From NCBI GenBank assembly GCA_947475415.1, contig CANJLH010000022.1, forward strand, positions 1 to 50,578: a stretch of 50,578 nt of DNA. Reading direction: 5' to 3'. The DNA is from Caulobacteraceae bacterium (GTDB lineage: Bacteria; Pseudomonadota; Alphaproteobacteria; Caulobacterales; Caulobacteraceae). A program made the translations under genes and the position numbers. The notes under the pieces were generated by a model. It made no database searches, was not told the origin of the DNA, and saw only the letters and a list, made by a program, of their open reading frames with translations. Shown here piece by piece: positions 1-8,729 of this stretch (the stretch's first letter is position 1; each line of letters starts with the position of its first letter).

Positions 1-548
1 CCCAGGCGCTGGAACTTCTGCGGGTCCTTCAGGAAGTCGACGATCTCGGCAAGCTCTTCCTTGGCCTCGTCCACCCCGGCCACGTCATCGAAGGTGACGC
101 GGTTCTTGTCCTCGGTGAGCAGGCGGGCCTTGGACTTGCCAAAGCCCATGGCGCCGCGCGCGCCGCCCTGCATCTGGCGCATGAAGAAGATCCACACCCC
201 GATCAGCAGCAGGATCGGCAGGCTCTGCAACAGGACGCCCATCAGGGTGATGCCGCCTGCGGGCTTGACCTCTATGTCGGCGCCCTGGGCCTCCAGCCGC
301 TTGACCAGATCGTCCTGGTTCGCAGGCGTGACGGCCACATAGGTCTTGCCGGCCGAGTCGTGGATCTCCACCGCCCCGCCGCGGAACACGGCGGTCTTCA
401 CTTCGCCGCCGTTCACCTTGGTCAGCAGCTGCGAATAGGTCACCTGGGCGACGGCGCCGCCGGAGTGGGAGCCGCCGCTCATCATGCTCCAGACCCCGAT
501 TAGGGCCACGATGACGACGCCCCAAATGACGAAATTGCGCAGGTTCAT
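1..548 (-). CDS. ftsH: ATP-dependent zinc metalloprotease FtsH (N-terminal part, cut by window edge)
   Basis: Membrane-anchored AAA+ protease that degrades misfolded membrane proteins and short-lived regulators. Only the first 182 residues are inside the window. They show the FtsH architecture: a first transmembrane helix at about residues 5-22, a periplasmic domain of about 75 residues, a second helix at about 102-124 followed by the RQMQGGARGAMGFGKSKA linker, and the start of the AAA domain (TFDDVAGVDEAKEEL at about 153-167). Walker A, SRH and the zinc site lie beyond base 1. The start is the ATG at 546-548 (MNLRNFVIWG), the usual beginning of alphaproteobacterial FtsH. rpsU follows behind it on the same strand but ends in its own terminator, so the two are probably separate units. 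Identification is firm; the gene is partial only because of the window edge. Confidence 0.96.
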   Translation of the reverse strand, partial: MNLRNFVIWGVVIVALIGVWSMMSGGSHSGGAVAQVTYSQLLTKVNGGEVKTAVFRGGAVEIHDSAGKTYVAVTPANQDDLVKRLEAQGADIEVKPAGGITLMGVLLQSLPILLLIGVWIFFMRQMQGGARGAMGFGKSKARLLTEDKNRVTFDDVAGVDEAKEELAEIVDFLKDPQKFQRL

Positions 549-667
549 GTGTCGCTCGCGGTTCGTCCCGGAATGGATCGCTCTATCAGATAGGTCTTGA
601 CGCAGGCTTTCACCAGCAAGCCCTGCGCCATCATGTCGTAAACGTGCGCGTCAGCGACAAATAAGAA

Positions 668-692
668 GGGCCGCGCGTGCGCCGCGCGGCCC
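668..692 (-). terminator. Rho-independent terminator of rpsU
   Basis: A perfect 10-bp GC stem (668-677 with 683-692) closes a 5-base loop, 26 bases after the rpsU stop. On the minus strand the stem is followed by TTCTTATTT, a short T-rich tail, which fits an intrinsic terminator for rpsU. The other strand has a C-rich, T-poor tail, so the element is directional. Confidence 0.75.
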
Positions 693-718
693 CCCTGCAT
701 CGCTTTGATCAGCCGGCT

Positions 719-955
719 CTACCGGGGCGGCGGCTTTTTCGGCGGGGGCAGCAGGCCCTCCCGCTGGGCGCGTTTGCGGGCCAGCTTGCGGGCCCGGCGT
801 ACGGCCTCCGCCTTCTGGCGGGCGCGCTTTTCCGACGGCTTCTCATAATGGACGTGGCGCTTCATTTCCCGGAATGAGCCCTCGCGCTGCATCTTCTTCT
901 TCAGCGCTTTGAGGGCTTGGTCGACGTTGTTGTCGCGCACGAAAATCTGAACCAG
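719..955 (-). CDS. rpsU: 30S ribosomal protein S21
   Basis: Small basic protein of the 30S subunit that helps base-pairing between 16S rRNA and mRNA. The 78 residues match S21 closely: [20 protein letters not shown] at the N-terminus, then [13 protein letters not shown], and an Arg/Lys-rich helix ([21 protein letters not shown]). The end is a proline/lysine tail typical of Caulobacterales. The start is unusual. The conserved N-terminus begins at a CTG codon (953-955), and a good Shine-Dalgarno sequence (AGGAG, 964-968) lies eight bases before it. The nearest in-frame ATG/GTG/TTG upstream is at 1006 and would translate straight through the ribosome-binding site, adding 17 residues not expected in S21. 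ATA at 959-961 is too near the ribosome-binding site. The product is certain; the CTG start is an inference from spacing and family alignment. Confidence 0.95.
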   Translation of the reverse strand: MVQIFVRDNNVDQALKALKKKMQREGSFREMKRHVHYEKPSEKRARQKAEAVRRARKLARKRAQREGLLPPPKKPPPR

Positions 956-962
956 GGGTATC

Positions 963-968
963 TCTCCT
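963..968 (-). promoter_or_regulatory. Ribosome-binding site that decides the rpsU start
   Basis: AGGAGA on the minus strand, eight bases before the CTG codon where S21 homology begins. It lies inside the longer open frame that starts at 1006, which argues against that upstream start. Confidence 0.65.
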
Positions 969-1017
969 GTCGGCCGCTCACGCCCACGCAGCGGCGGAGC
1001 GAGCAATAATGATATCG

Positions 1018-1038
1018 CCCGAAGGGTCGGCCTTCGGG
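1018..1038. repeat. Hairpin between rpsU and dapF
   Basis: Inverted repeat CCCGAAGG (1018-1025) and CCTTCGGG (1031-1038) around a 5-base loop. It sits between the divergent rpsU and dapF genes, about 60 bases before the rpsU start and 110 before dapF. It could be a 5' leader structure or simply part of the divergent promoter region. No T-tract follows on either strand. Confidence 0.4.
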
Positions 1039-1148
1039 TTGAAGGCGTGGCAGATATCAGAGGCGCAGGCCCATGTCACCTGTGGGATTCACACGTCGGC
1101 GACGGAAAATCGCATTTCGCGGTGATCTCCACTATATGTGCGCCCATC

Positions 1149-1976
1149 ATGAGCCGGCCGTTTCTAAAGATGAACGGCCTCGGCAACGATTTTGTCGTGG
1201 TCGAGGCCCGGAGCGCCCCGTTCGAGCCCAGCTCGGCGGAGGTGCGCGCTATCGCCGATCGGGCGAGCGGCGTTGGCTGTGACCAAGTGATCTCCATTGA
1301 ACCCTCCGAGCGGGCCGACGCCTTCGTGCGCTTCTGGAACTCCGACGGGGTGGAAATCGACGCCTGCGGCAACGGATCGCGGTGCGTGGGCATGCTGCTG
1401 ATGCAGGCCACCGGTCGTGACGCGGCCCAGTTTGAGACCCGCGCGGGCCTGTTGTCCGCCGCCCGCGCAGACGGCGGTCTGGTCAGCATCGACATGGGCG
1501 AGCCGGGGCTGTCCTGGGAACAGATCCCGCTGGCGGAAGAGATGGACACCCGCGGGGTGGAGCTGCAGATCGGGCCTATCGACAACCCGGTGCTGCACAC
1601 GCCGGGCTGCGTCTCCATGGGCAATCCGCATGTGGTGTTCTTTGTCCCAGACGCCGAGACCGCGCCGGTGCGCGAGGCGGGCTCGCTGATCGAGCACCAC
1701 CCGCTGTTCCCCGAGGGCGTCAATGTGGGTTTCGCCGAGGTCCAGACGCGCGACCGCATCCGTCTCAAAGTCTGGGAGCGGGGCGCGGGCCAGACGTTGG
1801 CCTGCGGCACCGGCGCCTGCGCGGCCCTGGTGGCGGCCCATCGGCGTGGTCTTGCGGATCGCACGGCGGCCGTCGAGATGGATGGCGGCGAAATGGTCAT
1901 CGAATGGCGCGAGGCCGACAACCACGTGATCATGACCGGACCGGCGAGCCTGGACTTCGCCGGCAAGCTGCCGTGA
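1149..1976 (+). CDS. dapF: Diaminopimelate epimerase
   Basis: Cofactor-independent epimerase that turns LL-diaminopimelate into meso-diaminopimelate for lysine and peptidoglycan synthesis. The 275 residues include the two half-sites of the family: DACGNGSRC with the first catalytic Cys at about residue 73, and LACGTGACAA with the second Cys at about 219. The N-terminal KMNGLGNDFVVV is also typical. The start is the ATG at 1149 (MSRPFLKMNG). The frame stays open for 34 codons upstream, but that part has no family resemblance. The TGA stop overlaps the GTG start of mtaB by four bases, so translation of the two is probably coupled. Confidence 0.96.
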   Translation: MSRPFLKMNGLGNDFVVVEARSAPFEPSSAEVRAIADRASGVGCDQVISIEPSERADAFVRFWNSDGVEIDACGNGSRCVGMLLMQATGRDAAQFETRAGLLSAARADGGLVSIDMGEPGLSWEQIPLAEEMDTRGVELQIGPIDNPVLHTPGCVSMGNPHVVFFVPDAETAPVREAGSLIEHHPLFPEGVNVGFAEVQTRDRIRLKVWERGAGQTLACGTGACAALVAAHRRGLADRTAAVEMDGGEMVIEWREADNHVIMTGPASLDFAGKLP

Positions 1977-3247
1977 GCGATGGGGCGGGGGGGGAAGGCG
2001 TCGACGTCGTCACCTTCGGCTGCCGGCTCAACGCCTATGAGAGCGAGGTGGTGCGGGCGCGGGCCGCCAAAGACGGGCTGGTTGATGCGGTGGTGTTCAA
2101 CACCTGCGCGGTAACCGCCGAGGCGGTGCGTCAGGCCCGGCAGGCGATCCGAAAGGCGCGGCGCGAGCGGCCTGGCGCGACGCTGATCGTCACCGGCTGC
2201 GCGGCCCAGATCGATCCGGCCGCCTTCGCCGCCATGTCCGAGGTGGATCTGGTGCTGGGCAACGCCGAGAAGAGCGCGCCGGGCGCCTATGCGCCGCAGG
2301 CCGATGCGCCGCGGGTGCGGGTCAACGACATCATGAGCGTGCGCGAGACCGCCGGCCACCTGATCGATGGCCTGAAGGACCGGGCGCGAGCCTATGTGGA
2401 AATCCAGAACGGCTGCGACCACCGCTGCACCTTCTGCATCATTCCGTTCGGCCGGGGAAATTCCCGCTCAGCGGCGGCGGGCGATATCGTCGAACAGGTG
2501 CGCCGGCTGGTCGCCCAGGGCTACGCCGAGGTGGTGCTGACCGGGGTGGACCTGACCAGCTGGGGCGCAGACCTGCCCGGCCAACCCAGCCTTGGTCAGC
2601 TCACCGCGCGGATCCTGAAACTGGTCCCGGAGTTGCCGCGGTTGCGACTGTCGTCCATCGACGCCGCCGAGATTGACGCTGACCTGATGCGATGCCTTGC
2701 CGAGGAGGCCCGGCTTGCGCCCTATTTACACCTGTCCCTGCAGGCCGGCGACGACATGATACTAAAGCGCATGAAGCGCCGCCATTCGCGCGCCGACGCC
2801 TTGAAGCTGATCGCAGATGTGCGGGCCGTGCGGCCGGACATCACCTTTGGCGCCGACCTGATCGCGGGCTTCCCCACTGAGACCGCGGCGATGTTCGGCA
2901 ACACCCTCGCCCTGGTGGAGGAGGCGGGCCTTTCATTCCTGCATGTGTTTCCCTACAGCGCCCGGCCCGGCACACCCGCCGCGCGGATGCCGCCTATCGC
3001 CCGGGCTGAAGTCAAGTCCAGAGCCGCACGCTTGCGCGCCGCCGGCGATGCGGCGCTGGCCCGCCATCTCGTCCGGCAGGTGGGCCGCGTGGTTGAAGCT
3101 TTGGTGGAACGTCCGGGTCTGGCCCGCGCCGCCGACTTCACCGAGGTGGCTTTTGCGGGGGAGGCCGTTGTGGGGGCGATCACCCCGATGCGGATCACTG
3201 ACCATGACGGCCGGCGTGCTATAGGGACGCCATGTCCACCGCCCTGA
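1973..3247 (+). CDS. mtaB: tRNA (N6-threonylcarbamoyladenosine(37)-C2)-methylthiotransferase MtaB
   Basis: Radical SAM methylthiotransferase that adds a methylthio group to t6A37 in tRNAs reading ANN codons. The 424-residue protein has the N-terminal UPF0004 domain with three iron-sulfur Cys (about C17, C45, C76) and the radical SAM motif CxxxCxxC (CDHRCTFC, about 148-155). A C-terminal TRAM-like segment follows. The first cluster-binding stretch reads TFGCRLN, which favours MtaB over MiaB or RimO. The start is a GTG overlapping the dapF stop. The end overlaps the next gene by 16 bases. The position after dapF is common in alphaproteobacteria. Confidence 0.93.
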   Translation: MSDGAGGEGVDVVTFGCRLNAYESEVVRARAAKDGLVDAVVFNTCAVTAEAVRQARQAIRKARRERPGATLIVTGCAAQIDPAAFAAMSEVDLVLGNAEKSAPGAYAPQADAPRVRVNDIMSVRETAGHLIDGLKDRARAYVEIQNGCDHRCTFCIIPFGRGNSRSAAAGDIVEQVRRLVAQGYAEVVLTGVDLTSWGADLPGQPSLGQLTARILKLVPELPRLRLSSIDAAEIDADLMRCLAEEARLAPYLHLSLQAGDDMILKRMKRRHSRADALKLIADVRAVRPDITFGADLIAGFPTETAAMFGNTLALVEEAGLSFLHVFPYSARPGTPAARMPPIARAEVKSRAARLRAAGDAALARHLVRQVGRVVEALVERPGLARAADFTEVAFAGEAVVGAITPMRITDHDGRRAIGTPCPPP

Positions 3248-4065
3248 TCCTTTCCTCCTTTGTCGCCGCCAACCGCATCGGCGGCGGCGCCCAGCAGATC
3301 GCGCTCACCGCCCTTGGCATCGAAGCGCATCTGGTTCCCACAACCATCTTGGGCCGCAATCCCGCCCGGGGCGCCTCGGGTCAGGCGACGGCGCCTGAGC
3401 TGTTCCAGGGAATGGTCGACGACGTCGCGGCCGAGGGGCTGTTCGCTCGCATCGACCTGGTGATCACCGGGTATTTCGCCAGCGCAGAACAAGTGCGGAT
3501 CGCCGCGGCGACGCTGGCGAGGCTGCGGGCCGCCAATTCAAACCTTGTGACGGTGGTTGATCCGATCCTGGGCGACCATCCCAAGGGCCTGTACCTGCCC
3601 GCCGAAGTCGCCGCGTCGATGGCCGCCGCGCTGGTCCCCGCCGCAGATTGGATCACGCCGAACGCCTGGGAGCTGGCGCACCTGACCGGGCGGGCTGTCG
3701 AGAGCGCCGAGGCCGCTGCCGCGGCGGCGCGGACCCTGGGCGGCCGCGCCCTGGTGTCCTCGATTCCCGCTGGCGCAGGGGAGATCGGACTGGTGCTCTG
3801 CGACGGCGCGAACGCCTGCCTCTACGCCCACCCGCGCCGGGAACAGGCGCCCAACGGGGCGGGCGACCTGGTCACAGCAGTGTTTGCGGCGGGCCTGGTG
3901 CAGGGCCTGACGCCGGACGCCGCCGCCGCCGCCGCCACGGCCGCCGCCGCCCATATGATCGACGCCGCCGCGGAGATGGGGGACCTGCCGCTGGCGCAGC
4001 TGGTACAGGCCCTGCGCCAGCCGGTGGCGGGTCTGCGAATGGCGCCCTTCGGCGAGCCGGCGTGA
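3232..4065 (+). CDS. pdxY: Pyridoxal kinase (PdxY/PdxK type)
   Basis: Ribokinase-fold enzyme that phosphorylates pyridoxal in the vitamin B6 salvage pathway. The 277 residues carry the family marks in order: an N-terminal substrate region (about 7-20), VVDPILGD at 108-115, TPNAWELAHLTG from 142, and PNGAGDLVTAVF (about 207-218) with the GAGD anion hole and catalytic Asp at about 212. The ATG at 3232 lies inside the mtaB end and gives the usual N-terminus (MSTALILSSFVA). The stop shares four bases with the next gene. PdxY and PdxK cannot be told apart with confidence by eye. Confidence 0.88.
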   Translation: MSTALILSSFVAANRIGGGAQQIALTALGIEAHLVPTTILGRNPARGASGQATAPELFQGMVDDVAAEGLFARIDLVITGYFASAEQVRIAAATLARLRAANSNLVTVVDPILGDHPKGLYLPAEVAASMAAALVPAADWITPNAWELAHLTGRAVESAEAAAAAARTLGGRALVSSIPAGAGEIGLVLCDGANACLYAHPRREQAPNGAGDLVTAVFAAGLVQGLTPDAAAAAATAAAAHMIDAAAEMGDLPLAQLVQALRQPVAGLRMAPFGEPA

Positions 4066-5189
4066 GCGGGATCAACGGCTTCGCAGGTCCGCCGTTCGGG
4101 CCGGTGAAGGACGCCTTCGCGGCCAACTTCGCTGAGGATCTGGAACTGGGCGCCCGGTTCACTCTGGTTCAGGGTGGCGAGGTGGTGGTGGACCTGATGG
4201 GTGGGTTCGCCGACCGGGCGGAGACGATCCCCTTTGGCGCGGGGACGCTCTGCCCGGTGTTCTCCACCGGCAAGGCGGTGGCCGCGGTCCTGATTGCGCG
4301 GCTGGTGGCGGCCGGAAGGCTCGACTACCGGACGCCGGTGGCCGAGCTGTGGCCGGCGTTCGCGCAAGCGGGCAAGGGCGCGATCACCGTGGAGCAGGCG
4401 CTATCGCACCAGGCGGGCCTGGCGGGCTTTGCCGATCCCATTGACCCGGCCCTGTGGTTCGACCGCGAGGCGATCGCCGAGGCGCTGGCGGCGCTATCGC
4501 CCCTGTGGCCGCCGGGGAGCGCCAGCGGCTACCATCCCGGAACCTTCGGCATTCTCGCCCAGGAAATCTTCCGCCGGGTCGACGGCCGCAGCCTTGGGAC
4601 GGCGCTAAAGGAAGACCTCGCCGAGCCCCTTGGCCTGGACATCTGGATCGGCCTGCCCGAAGCCGAGCATGGCCGGGTCGCCGAGGTTCGACGGCCAGCG
4701 GGACTGCCGAAGTTTGGCCAGATCAATCCCGCCACGCGCGCGGCCTTCCTCGAGCCCTGGTCGACGCCGGCAGGGCGGCCGCACGCCGACTGGATGCGGG
4801 CCGAGTTCCCCGCCGCCAACACCCACGCCACGGCGCTCGCGCTCGCCCGGTTGGCCGGCGCCCTGGCCGATGGCGGCTGGCTGGAGGGCGAGGTGATCCT
4901 TCCCCCGGCCCTGATCGCGGAGATGAGCCGCTCGCGCATCTGCGGCGCGGATCTTGTGCTGCCCTTCGAGATCTGCTGGGGTGCAGGCGTGATGCGCAAT
5001 GCGCCGCTGTTTGCGTGGGGACCCGGCGCGGAGAGTTTTGGTCACGCCGGCTGGGGCGGCTCGTGCCTGTTCGCAGATCCGGAGCGGCGGCTGGGCGGGG
5101 CCTATGTGATGAACCGCCAGTCCACCGCCCTGGTGGGCGATGCCCGCGCCCGGCGGCTGATTGAAGCGGCCTACGCGGCGCTTGGGTAG
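4062..5189 (+). CDS. Serine hydrolase of the beta-lactamase/EstB family
   Basis: Class C beta-lactamase-fold protein, most likely an esterase or D-amino-acid-type hydrolase rather than a resistance enzyme. The 375 residues contain the catalytic SxxK motif (STGK, about 68-71) and a Tyr motif YHPGT (about 157-161) that replaces the YxN of true beta-lactamases. A late HAGWGGS segment stands in for the KTG box. YHPGT is usual in the EstB/CubicO branch. No signal peptide is visible, so it is probably cytoplasmic. The start is GTG in a four-base overlap with the kinase stop. The gene runs into the convergent rarD, sharing 19 bases. The substrate is unknown. Confidence 0.85.
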   Translation: MSGINGFAGPPFGPVKDAFAANFAEDLELGARFTLVQGGEVVVDLMGGFADRAETIPFGAGTLCPVFSTGKAVAAVLIARLVAAGRLDYRTPVAELWPAFAQAGKGAITVEQALSHQAGLAGFADPIDPALWFDREAIAEALAALSPLWPPGSASGYHPGTFGILAQEIFRRVDGRSLGTALKEDLAEPLGLDIWIGLPEAEHGRVAEVRRPAGLPKFGQINPATRAAFLEPWSTPAGRPHADWMRAEFPAANTHATALALARLAGALADGGWLEGEVILPPALIAEMSRSRICGADLVLPFEICWGAGVMRNAPLFAWGPGAESFGHAGWGGSCLFADPERRLGGAYVMNRQSTALVGDARARRLIEAAYAALG

Positions 5190-6082
5190 CGGCGGCCAGC
5201 GCGCAGGGCGGCCCACAGGAACACCGCCGCCCCGCCCCAGATAAGGGCGAAGGAGGCGGCGCGCAGGGCGCCGAAGGGTTCACCCTGCATGGCGCCCACG
5301 GCAAAGGTGAGTGTTGGCGACAGGAACTGTAGGAAGGCCATGGCTTGCAGGGTCATGCGCCGGGTGGCCCAGGCGAACAACACCAGCGGCGTGGCGGTGA
5401 CCAGGCCGGACGCCACCATCCAAGCTGTGATCGCCATGCCCTGGCCGAAGTGTCCGCCGCCCGAACTCTGCAGCCAGATCACATAGGGCGCCGCGGCCAG
5501 GGAAAGGATCAGGCACTCTACCAGGAGGCCAGTCTGGGCGTCGGCGCTCACCCGTTTGCGCACCACCCCGTAGAAGCCGAAGGAGAACGCCACCGCCAGC
5601 GACACCAGGGGAAGCTGACCGATGGCCAGGGCCTGAAGCACGACGCCGGCGCTGGCGAGGCCAACGGCGACCTTGCCCATGTTGCTCAGCCGCTCATGGA
5701 AGATCAGCGCGCCGGCAGCCAGGCTGACCAGGGGGGTGATGTAGTAACCGAAGGCGGTCTCCAGCACCCGGCCGTGCAGCGCCGCCCAGATGAACACGCC
5801 CCAGTTCGTGGCGATCAGCGCTGACGACAGGGCGAGCCAACCCAGGGTGCGCGGGTTGCACAGTGCCGCAAGCACCTGAGGTCCCTGCCGCGCCAGGCCG
5901 ACGAACAGCGCCGCCGCCGGCAGAGCCCAAAGCGTGCGATGCGCCAGCACCTCCAGATAGCCCGCACCCAGATGGGCGAGGGTCTGGAACACCAGGGGCA
6001 TGGTTCCCCAGATCAGGTAGCACGCGATCCCCGCCGTCAGCGCCAGGCGGGATTCGCCGGGCGCGGACGGCGAATTGATCAT
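5171..6082 (-). CDS. rarD: EamA-family transporter, RarD type
   Basis: Drug/metabolite-superfamily permease with about ten hydrophobic segments over 303 residues. The opening GIACYLIWGTMPLVFQ, the HRTLW segment and the LNWG-like stretch (ATNWGVFIWA) are typical of the RarD subgroup, once linked to chloramphenicol sensitivity but of unknown substrate. The ATG overlaps the asd stop by four bases, so it is probably the last gene of the minus-strand run. Its 3' end overlaps the convergent hydrolase gene by 19 bases, leaving no room for a terminator between them. Confidence 0.88.
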   Translation of the reverse strand: MINSPSAPGESRLALTAGIACYLIWGTMPLVFQTLAHLGAGYLEVLAHRTLWALPAAALFVGLARQGPQVLAALCNPRTLGWLALSSALIATNWGVFIWAALHGRVLETAFGYYITPLVSLAAGALIFHERLSNMGKVAVGLASAGVVLQALAIGQLPLVSLAVAFSFGFYGVVRKRVSADAQTGLLVECLILSLAAAPYVIWLQSSGGGHFGQGMAITAWMVASGLVTATPLVLFAWATRRMTLQAMAFLQFLSPTLTFAVGAMQGEPFGALRAASFALIWGGAAVFLWAALRAGRRYPSAA

Positions 6083-7110
6083 GCGAGGGCTTTGGTTTTG
6101 ATCAGGCCGCGTTCGTCCAGCAGCTGGGCGATCTGCACGGCGTTAAGGGCCGCGCCCTTGCGCAGGTTGTCGGCCACCACCCATAGGGAAAGGCCGTTCT
6201 CCACGGTCGGGTCCCGGCGGATGCGGCTGACGAACACCGGGAATTCGCCCTGGGCTTCCTTGGGCGTCATGTAGCCGGTGGAGTCACGCTTATCGATGAC
6301 GATCAGGCCAGGACTTTCACGCAGGAGGTCGCGGGCTTCATCCTCGTCGATGGGGTCGTGGAACTCGATGTTCACCGCTTCAGAGTGACCCACCATCACC
6401 GGCACACGCACGCATGTCACGGTCAGTTTGATCTCCGGGTCGATCATCTTGTGGACCTCGTTCCACATCTTGGCTTCCTCGTCGGTGTAGCCGTCGTCGC
6501 GGAACTCGCCGATGAAAGGGATGACATTGAAGGCGATCTGCTTGGGGAACTTCTTTGGCGGGGTGGCGCCCAGCACAAAGACGTTCTTGGTCTGGTCGAA
6601 CAGCTCGTCCATGCCTTCCTTGCCGGCGCCGGAGACCGACTGGTAGGTGGCCACCACCACCCGCTTGATCCTGGCCAGGTCATGCAGGGGCTTCAGCGCC
6701 ACCACCAGCTGGGCGGTGGAGCAGTTGGGGTTAGCGATGATGTTCTTACGGTGCGCGTAATCGACGTCGTCCGGGTTCACCTCCGGCACGATAAGCGGCA
6801 CGTCGGGATCCATCCGCCAGGCGGAGGAATTGTCGATGACGATAGCGCCCGCCGCGCCGATCTTCGGCGCCCAGATCTTGGAGAACGACCCCGAGACGCT
6901 CATCAGCACAAGATCGACCTTGGTGAAGTCGAACTGCTCCACATCTTCGCACTTGAGGTTGCGGTCGCCGAAGGAGATGTCCAGGCCGATGGATTTGCGG
7001 CTGGCGATCGCGTGAATCTTGTCCACGGGGAAGTTCACTTCCTCGAGGATGTTCAGCATTTCACGGCCCACGTTGCCCGTGGCGCCGACAACGGCCACCC
7101 GGTAACCCAT
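6079..7110 (-). CDS. asd: Aspartate-semialdehyde dehydrogenase
   Basis: Reduces aspartyl phosphate to aspartate semialdehyde, the branch point to lysine/diaminopimelate, methionine and threonine. The 343 residues show the NADP-binding GATGNVG (about 9-15), the catalytic Cys in NPNCST (about C130), and GHSEAVN with the catalytic His at about 242. Two ATGs lie in tandem (7111-7113 and 7108-7110). The second is seven bases from a clear AGGAG (7118-7122) and starts MGYRVAVVG, so I use it. The stop overlaps the rarD start. With dapF nearby, two steps of the DAP pathway lie within 6 kb but on opposite strands. Confidence 0.96.
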   Translation of the reverse strand: MGYRVAVVGATGNVGREMLNILEEVNFPVDKIHAIASRKSIGLDISFGDRNLKCEDVEQFDFTKVDLVLMSVSGSFSKIWAPKIGAAGAIVIDNSSAWRMDPDVPLIVPEVNPDDVDYAHRKNIIANPNCSTAQLVVALKPLHDLARIKRVVVATYQSVSGAGKEGMDELFDQTKNVFVLGATPPKKFPKQIAFNVIPFIGEFRDDGYTDEEAKMWNEVHKMIDPEIKLTVTCVRVPVMVGHSEAVNIEFHDPIDEDEARDLLRESPGLIVIDKRDSTGYMTPKEAQGEFPVFVSRIRRDPTVENGLSLWVVADNLRKGAALNAVQIAQLLDERGLIKTKALA

Positions 7111-7138
7111 CATAATTCTCCTGGAAACAAGGGAGCGT

Positions 7139-7158
7139 CCCCCTACTCTCACGGGGGG
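7139..7158 (-). repeat. Short GC hairpin in the asd leader
   Basis: Five G-C pairs (7139-7143 with 7153-7157/8) around a loop of about nine bases, between the EVE gene stop and the asd ribosome-binding site. It could weaken read-through from upstream or shape the asd leader. No U-tract follows. Confidence 0.3.
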
Positions 7159-7186
7159 CTGAAGGCAAGGTTTATGGGGCCTGCGG

Positions 7187-7594
7187 CTATTCCCCCGCCA
7201 GCTCCATCACCACGTCCCACTCCACATCGGTGACCGGGGCCACCGACAGGCGGAACTGGCGGAACATGGCCATGCCGGCCAGGCGGGGCTCGGCCTTCAT
7301 CTGGGCCAGGGTCACCGGGTTTTTCAGTTCCCGTACCGGCGCCACCTCGACGGCTACGTAGCGGCCGGCCGGATCGGTGGGGTCGATGAAGGCTTGCTTC
7401 GCCACCTTGGCGATCCCCACCACCGCGAGGCCCTCGTTGGAGTGGTAGAACAGGAATTCATCGCCCACCTGCATGGCCTTCAGGTATAGGGCCGCCTGGT
7501 TGTTGCGCACACCGTCCCAGTTGGTCCGCCCATCGCGGACCAGATCGGCGAAGGCGTATTTCACCGGTTCGGACTTCATCAGCCAGCGGGCCAT
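7187..7594 (-). CDS. EVE-domain protein
   Basis: Single-domain PUA-like fold protein of 135 residues. The family shows MARWLMKSEP at the start, TNWDGVRNNQA at about 24-34, the FYHSN pocket at about 49-53, GLAVVGIAKV, and the tail RLSVAPVTDVEWDVV. EVE domains bind modified bases in nucleic acids in the cases studied. A stand-alone copy like this is widespread in proteobacteria and its role is not settled. It lies 13 bases after leuB and is probably co-transcribed with it. Confidence 0.92.
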   Translation of the reverse strand: MARWLMKSEPVKYAFADLVRDGRTNWDGVRNNQAALYLKAMQVGDEFLFYHSNEGLAVVGIAKVAKQAFIDPTDPAGRYVAVEVAPVRELKNPVTLAQMKAEPRLAGMAMFRQFRLSVAPVTDVEWDVVMELAGE

Positions 7595-7607
7595 GGTCGG
7601 GGGCTCC

Positions 7608-8660
7608 CTAAAGCTGGGCCAGGACGGCGTCGCCCATCTGGGCGGTGCTCAGCGCCCCGCCAAGGTCGGTGGTGCGCGCGCCCCGGTCGAGCGCCCGGCC
7701 CACGGCTGCGAAGAGCCGGTCGGCCAGGTCTGCGCGGTCCAGCGACCAGCGCAGGGCCATCTCGAAGGACAGGATCGCCGCCAGCGGATTGGCGATCCCC
7801 TGGCCGGCGATATCCGGCGCCGAGCCGTGGATCGGTTCATAGAGGCCGGGCTTCCCCGGCGCGCCCAGGGCCGCGGACGGCAGCATGCCAAGGGATCCTG
7901 TGAGCTGGGCCGCCTCATCGGAGAGGATGTCGCCGAACAGGTTGTCGGTGACCAGCACGTCGAACTGCTTTGGGTTCTTGACCATCTGCATGGCGGCATT
8001 GTCGGCCAGGATATGCTCCAGCCGCACGTCAGAGAATTCGCGGGCATGCAGGTCTGTGACCACCTCGCGCCACAGGAGGCCGGAATCCATCACATTGGAC
8101 TTCTCCGCCGAGTGCACCAGGTTGCGCCGGCCCCGGGCGAGCTGGAAGGCCACGCGGGCCACCCTCTCGATCTCGGGCGTGGTGTAGACCTGGGTGTCCA
8201 CAGCGCGGCGCCCGCCGCCGGGCAGGTCCTCAATGAACCGCGGCGCGCCGAAATAGATGCCGCCGGTAAGCTCGCGCACGATCATGAAGTCCAGGCCCTC
8301 CACGAGCTCGCGCTTGAGGGAGGAGGCATCGGCCAGGGGCTGGAAACAGAGCGCCGGGCGCAGGTTGGCGAACACCTCCATGCCGGCCCGCAGGGCCAGC
8401 AGGCCCGCTTCCGGCCGCTTGTCCCGCGGCGCCCCGGCCCACTTCGGTCCGCCCACCGCGCCCATCAGCACGGCCTTGGCGGCCTTGGCCTCGGCCAGCA
8501 CCGCCTGGGTCAAGGGCTCGCCATGGGCGTCATAGCTGCAGCCGCCGAACAGCCGCTCGGCGATGGCGAGGTCGGGCGCCAGCGCTTCCGCAATGCGGCG
8601 GACCTGGGCGGTCACCTCGGGCCCGATGCCGTCGCCGGGCAGGAGGAGAAGATCTGTCAT
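7608..8660 (-). CDS. leuB: 3-isopropylmalate dehydrogenase
   Basis: Third enzyme of leucine synthesis, an NAD-dependent oxidative decarboxylase. The 350 residues include the opening [19 protein letters not shown] in the first third, the ELTGGIYFG segment, and the conserved [20 protein letters not shown] with metal-binding aspartates. [16 protein letters not shown] near the end is also typical. The start is the ATG at 8658-8660 ([10 protein letters not shown]); the frame is open upstream without homology. It follows leuC and leuD but is separated from leuD by a small monooxygenase gene. Confidence 0.97.
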   Translation of the reverse strand: MTDLLLLPGDGIGPEVTAQVRRIAEALAPDLAIAERLFGGCSYDAHGEPLTQAVLAEAKAAKAVLMGAVGGPKWAGAPRDKRPEAGLLALRAGMEVFANLRPALCFQPLADASSLKRELVEGLDFMIVRELTGGIYFGAPRFIEDLPGGGRRAVDTQVYTTPEIERVARVAFQLARGRRNLVHSAEKSNVMDSGLLWREVVTDLHAREFSDVRLEHILADNAAMQMVKNPKQFDVLVTDNLFGDILSDEAAQLTGSLGMLPSAALGAPGKPGLYEPIHGSAPDIAGQGIANPLAAILSFEMALRWSLDRADLADRLFAAVGRALDRGARTTDLGGALSTAQMGDAVLAQL

Positions 8661-8729
8661 GGCGAGGGTCCCGGTTGGCGAGGATGGCGTTCTAGGCGAT
8701 GGCCTGACACCCGCCAAGCGCAAGCCGCA

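Noticed and set aside
719..1006. rpsU starting at 1006
   Set aside because: The added 17 residues are not part of S21 and the frame would cross the Shine-Dalgarno sequence placed for the inner start.
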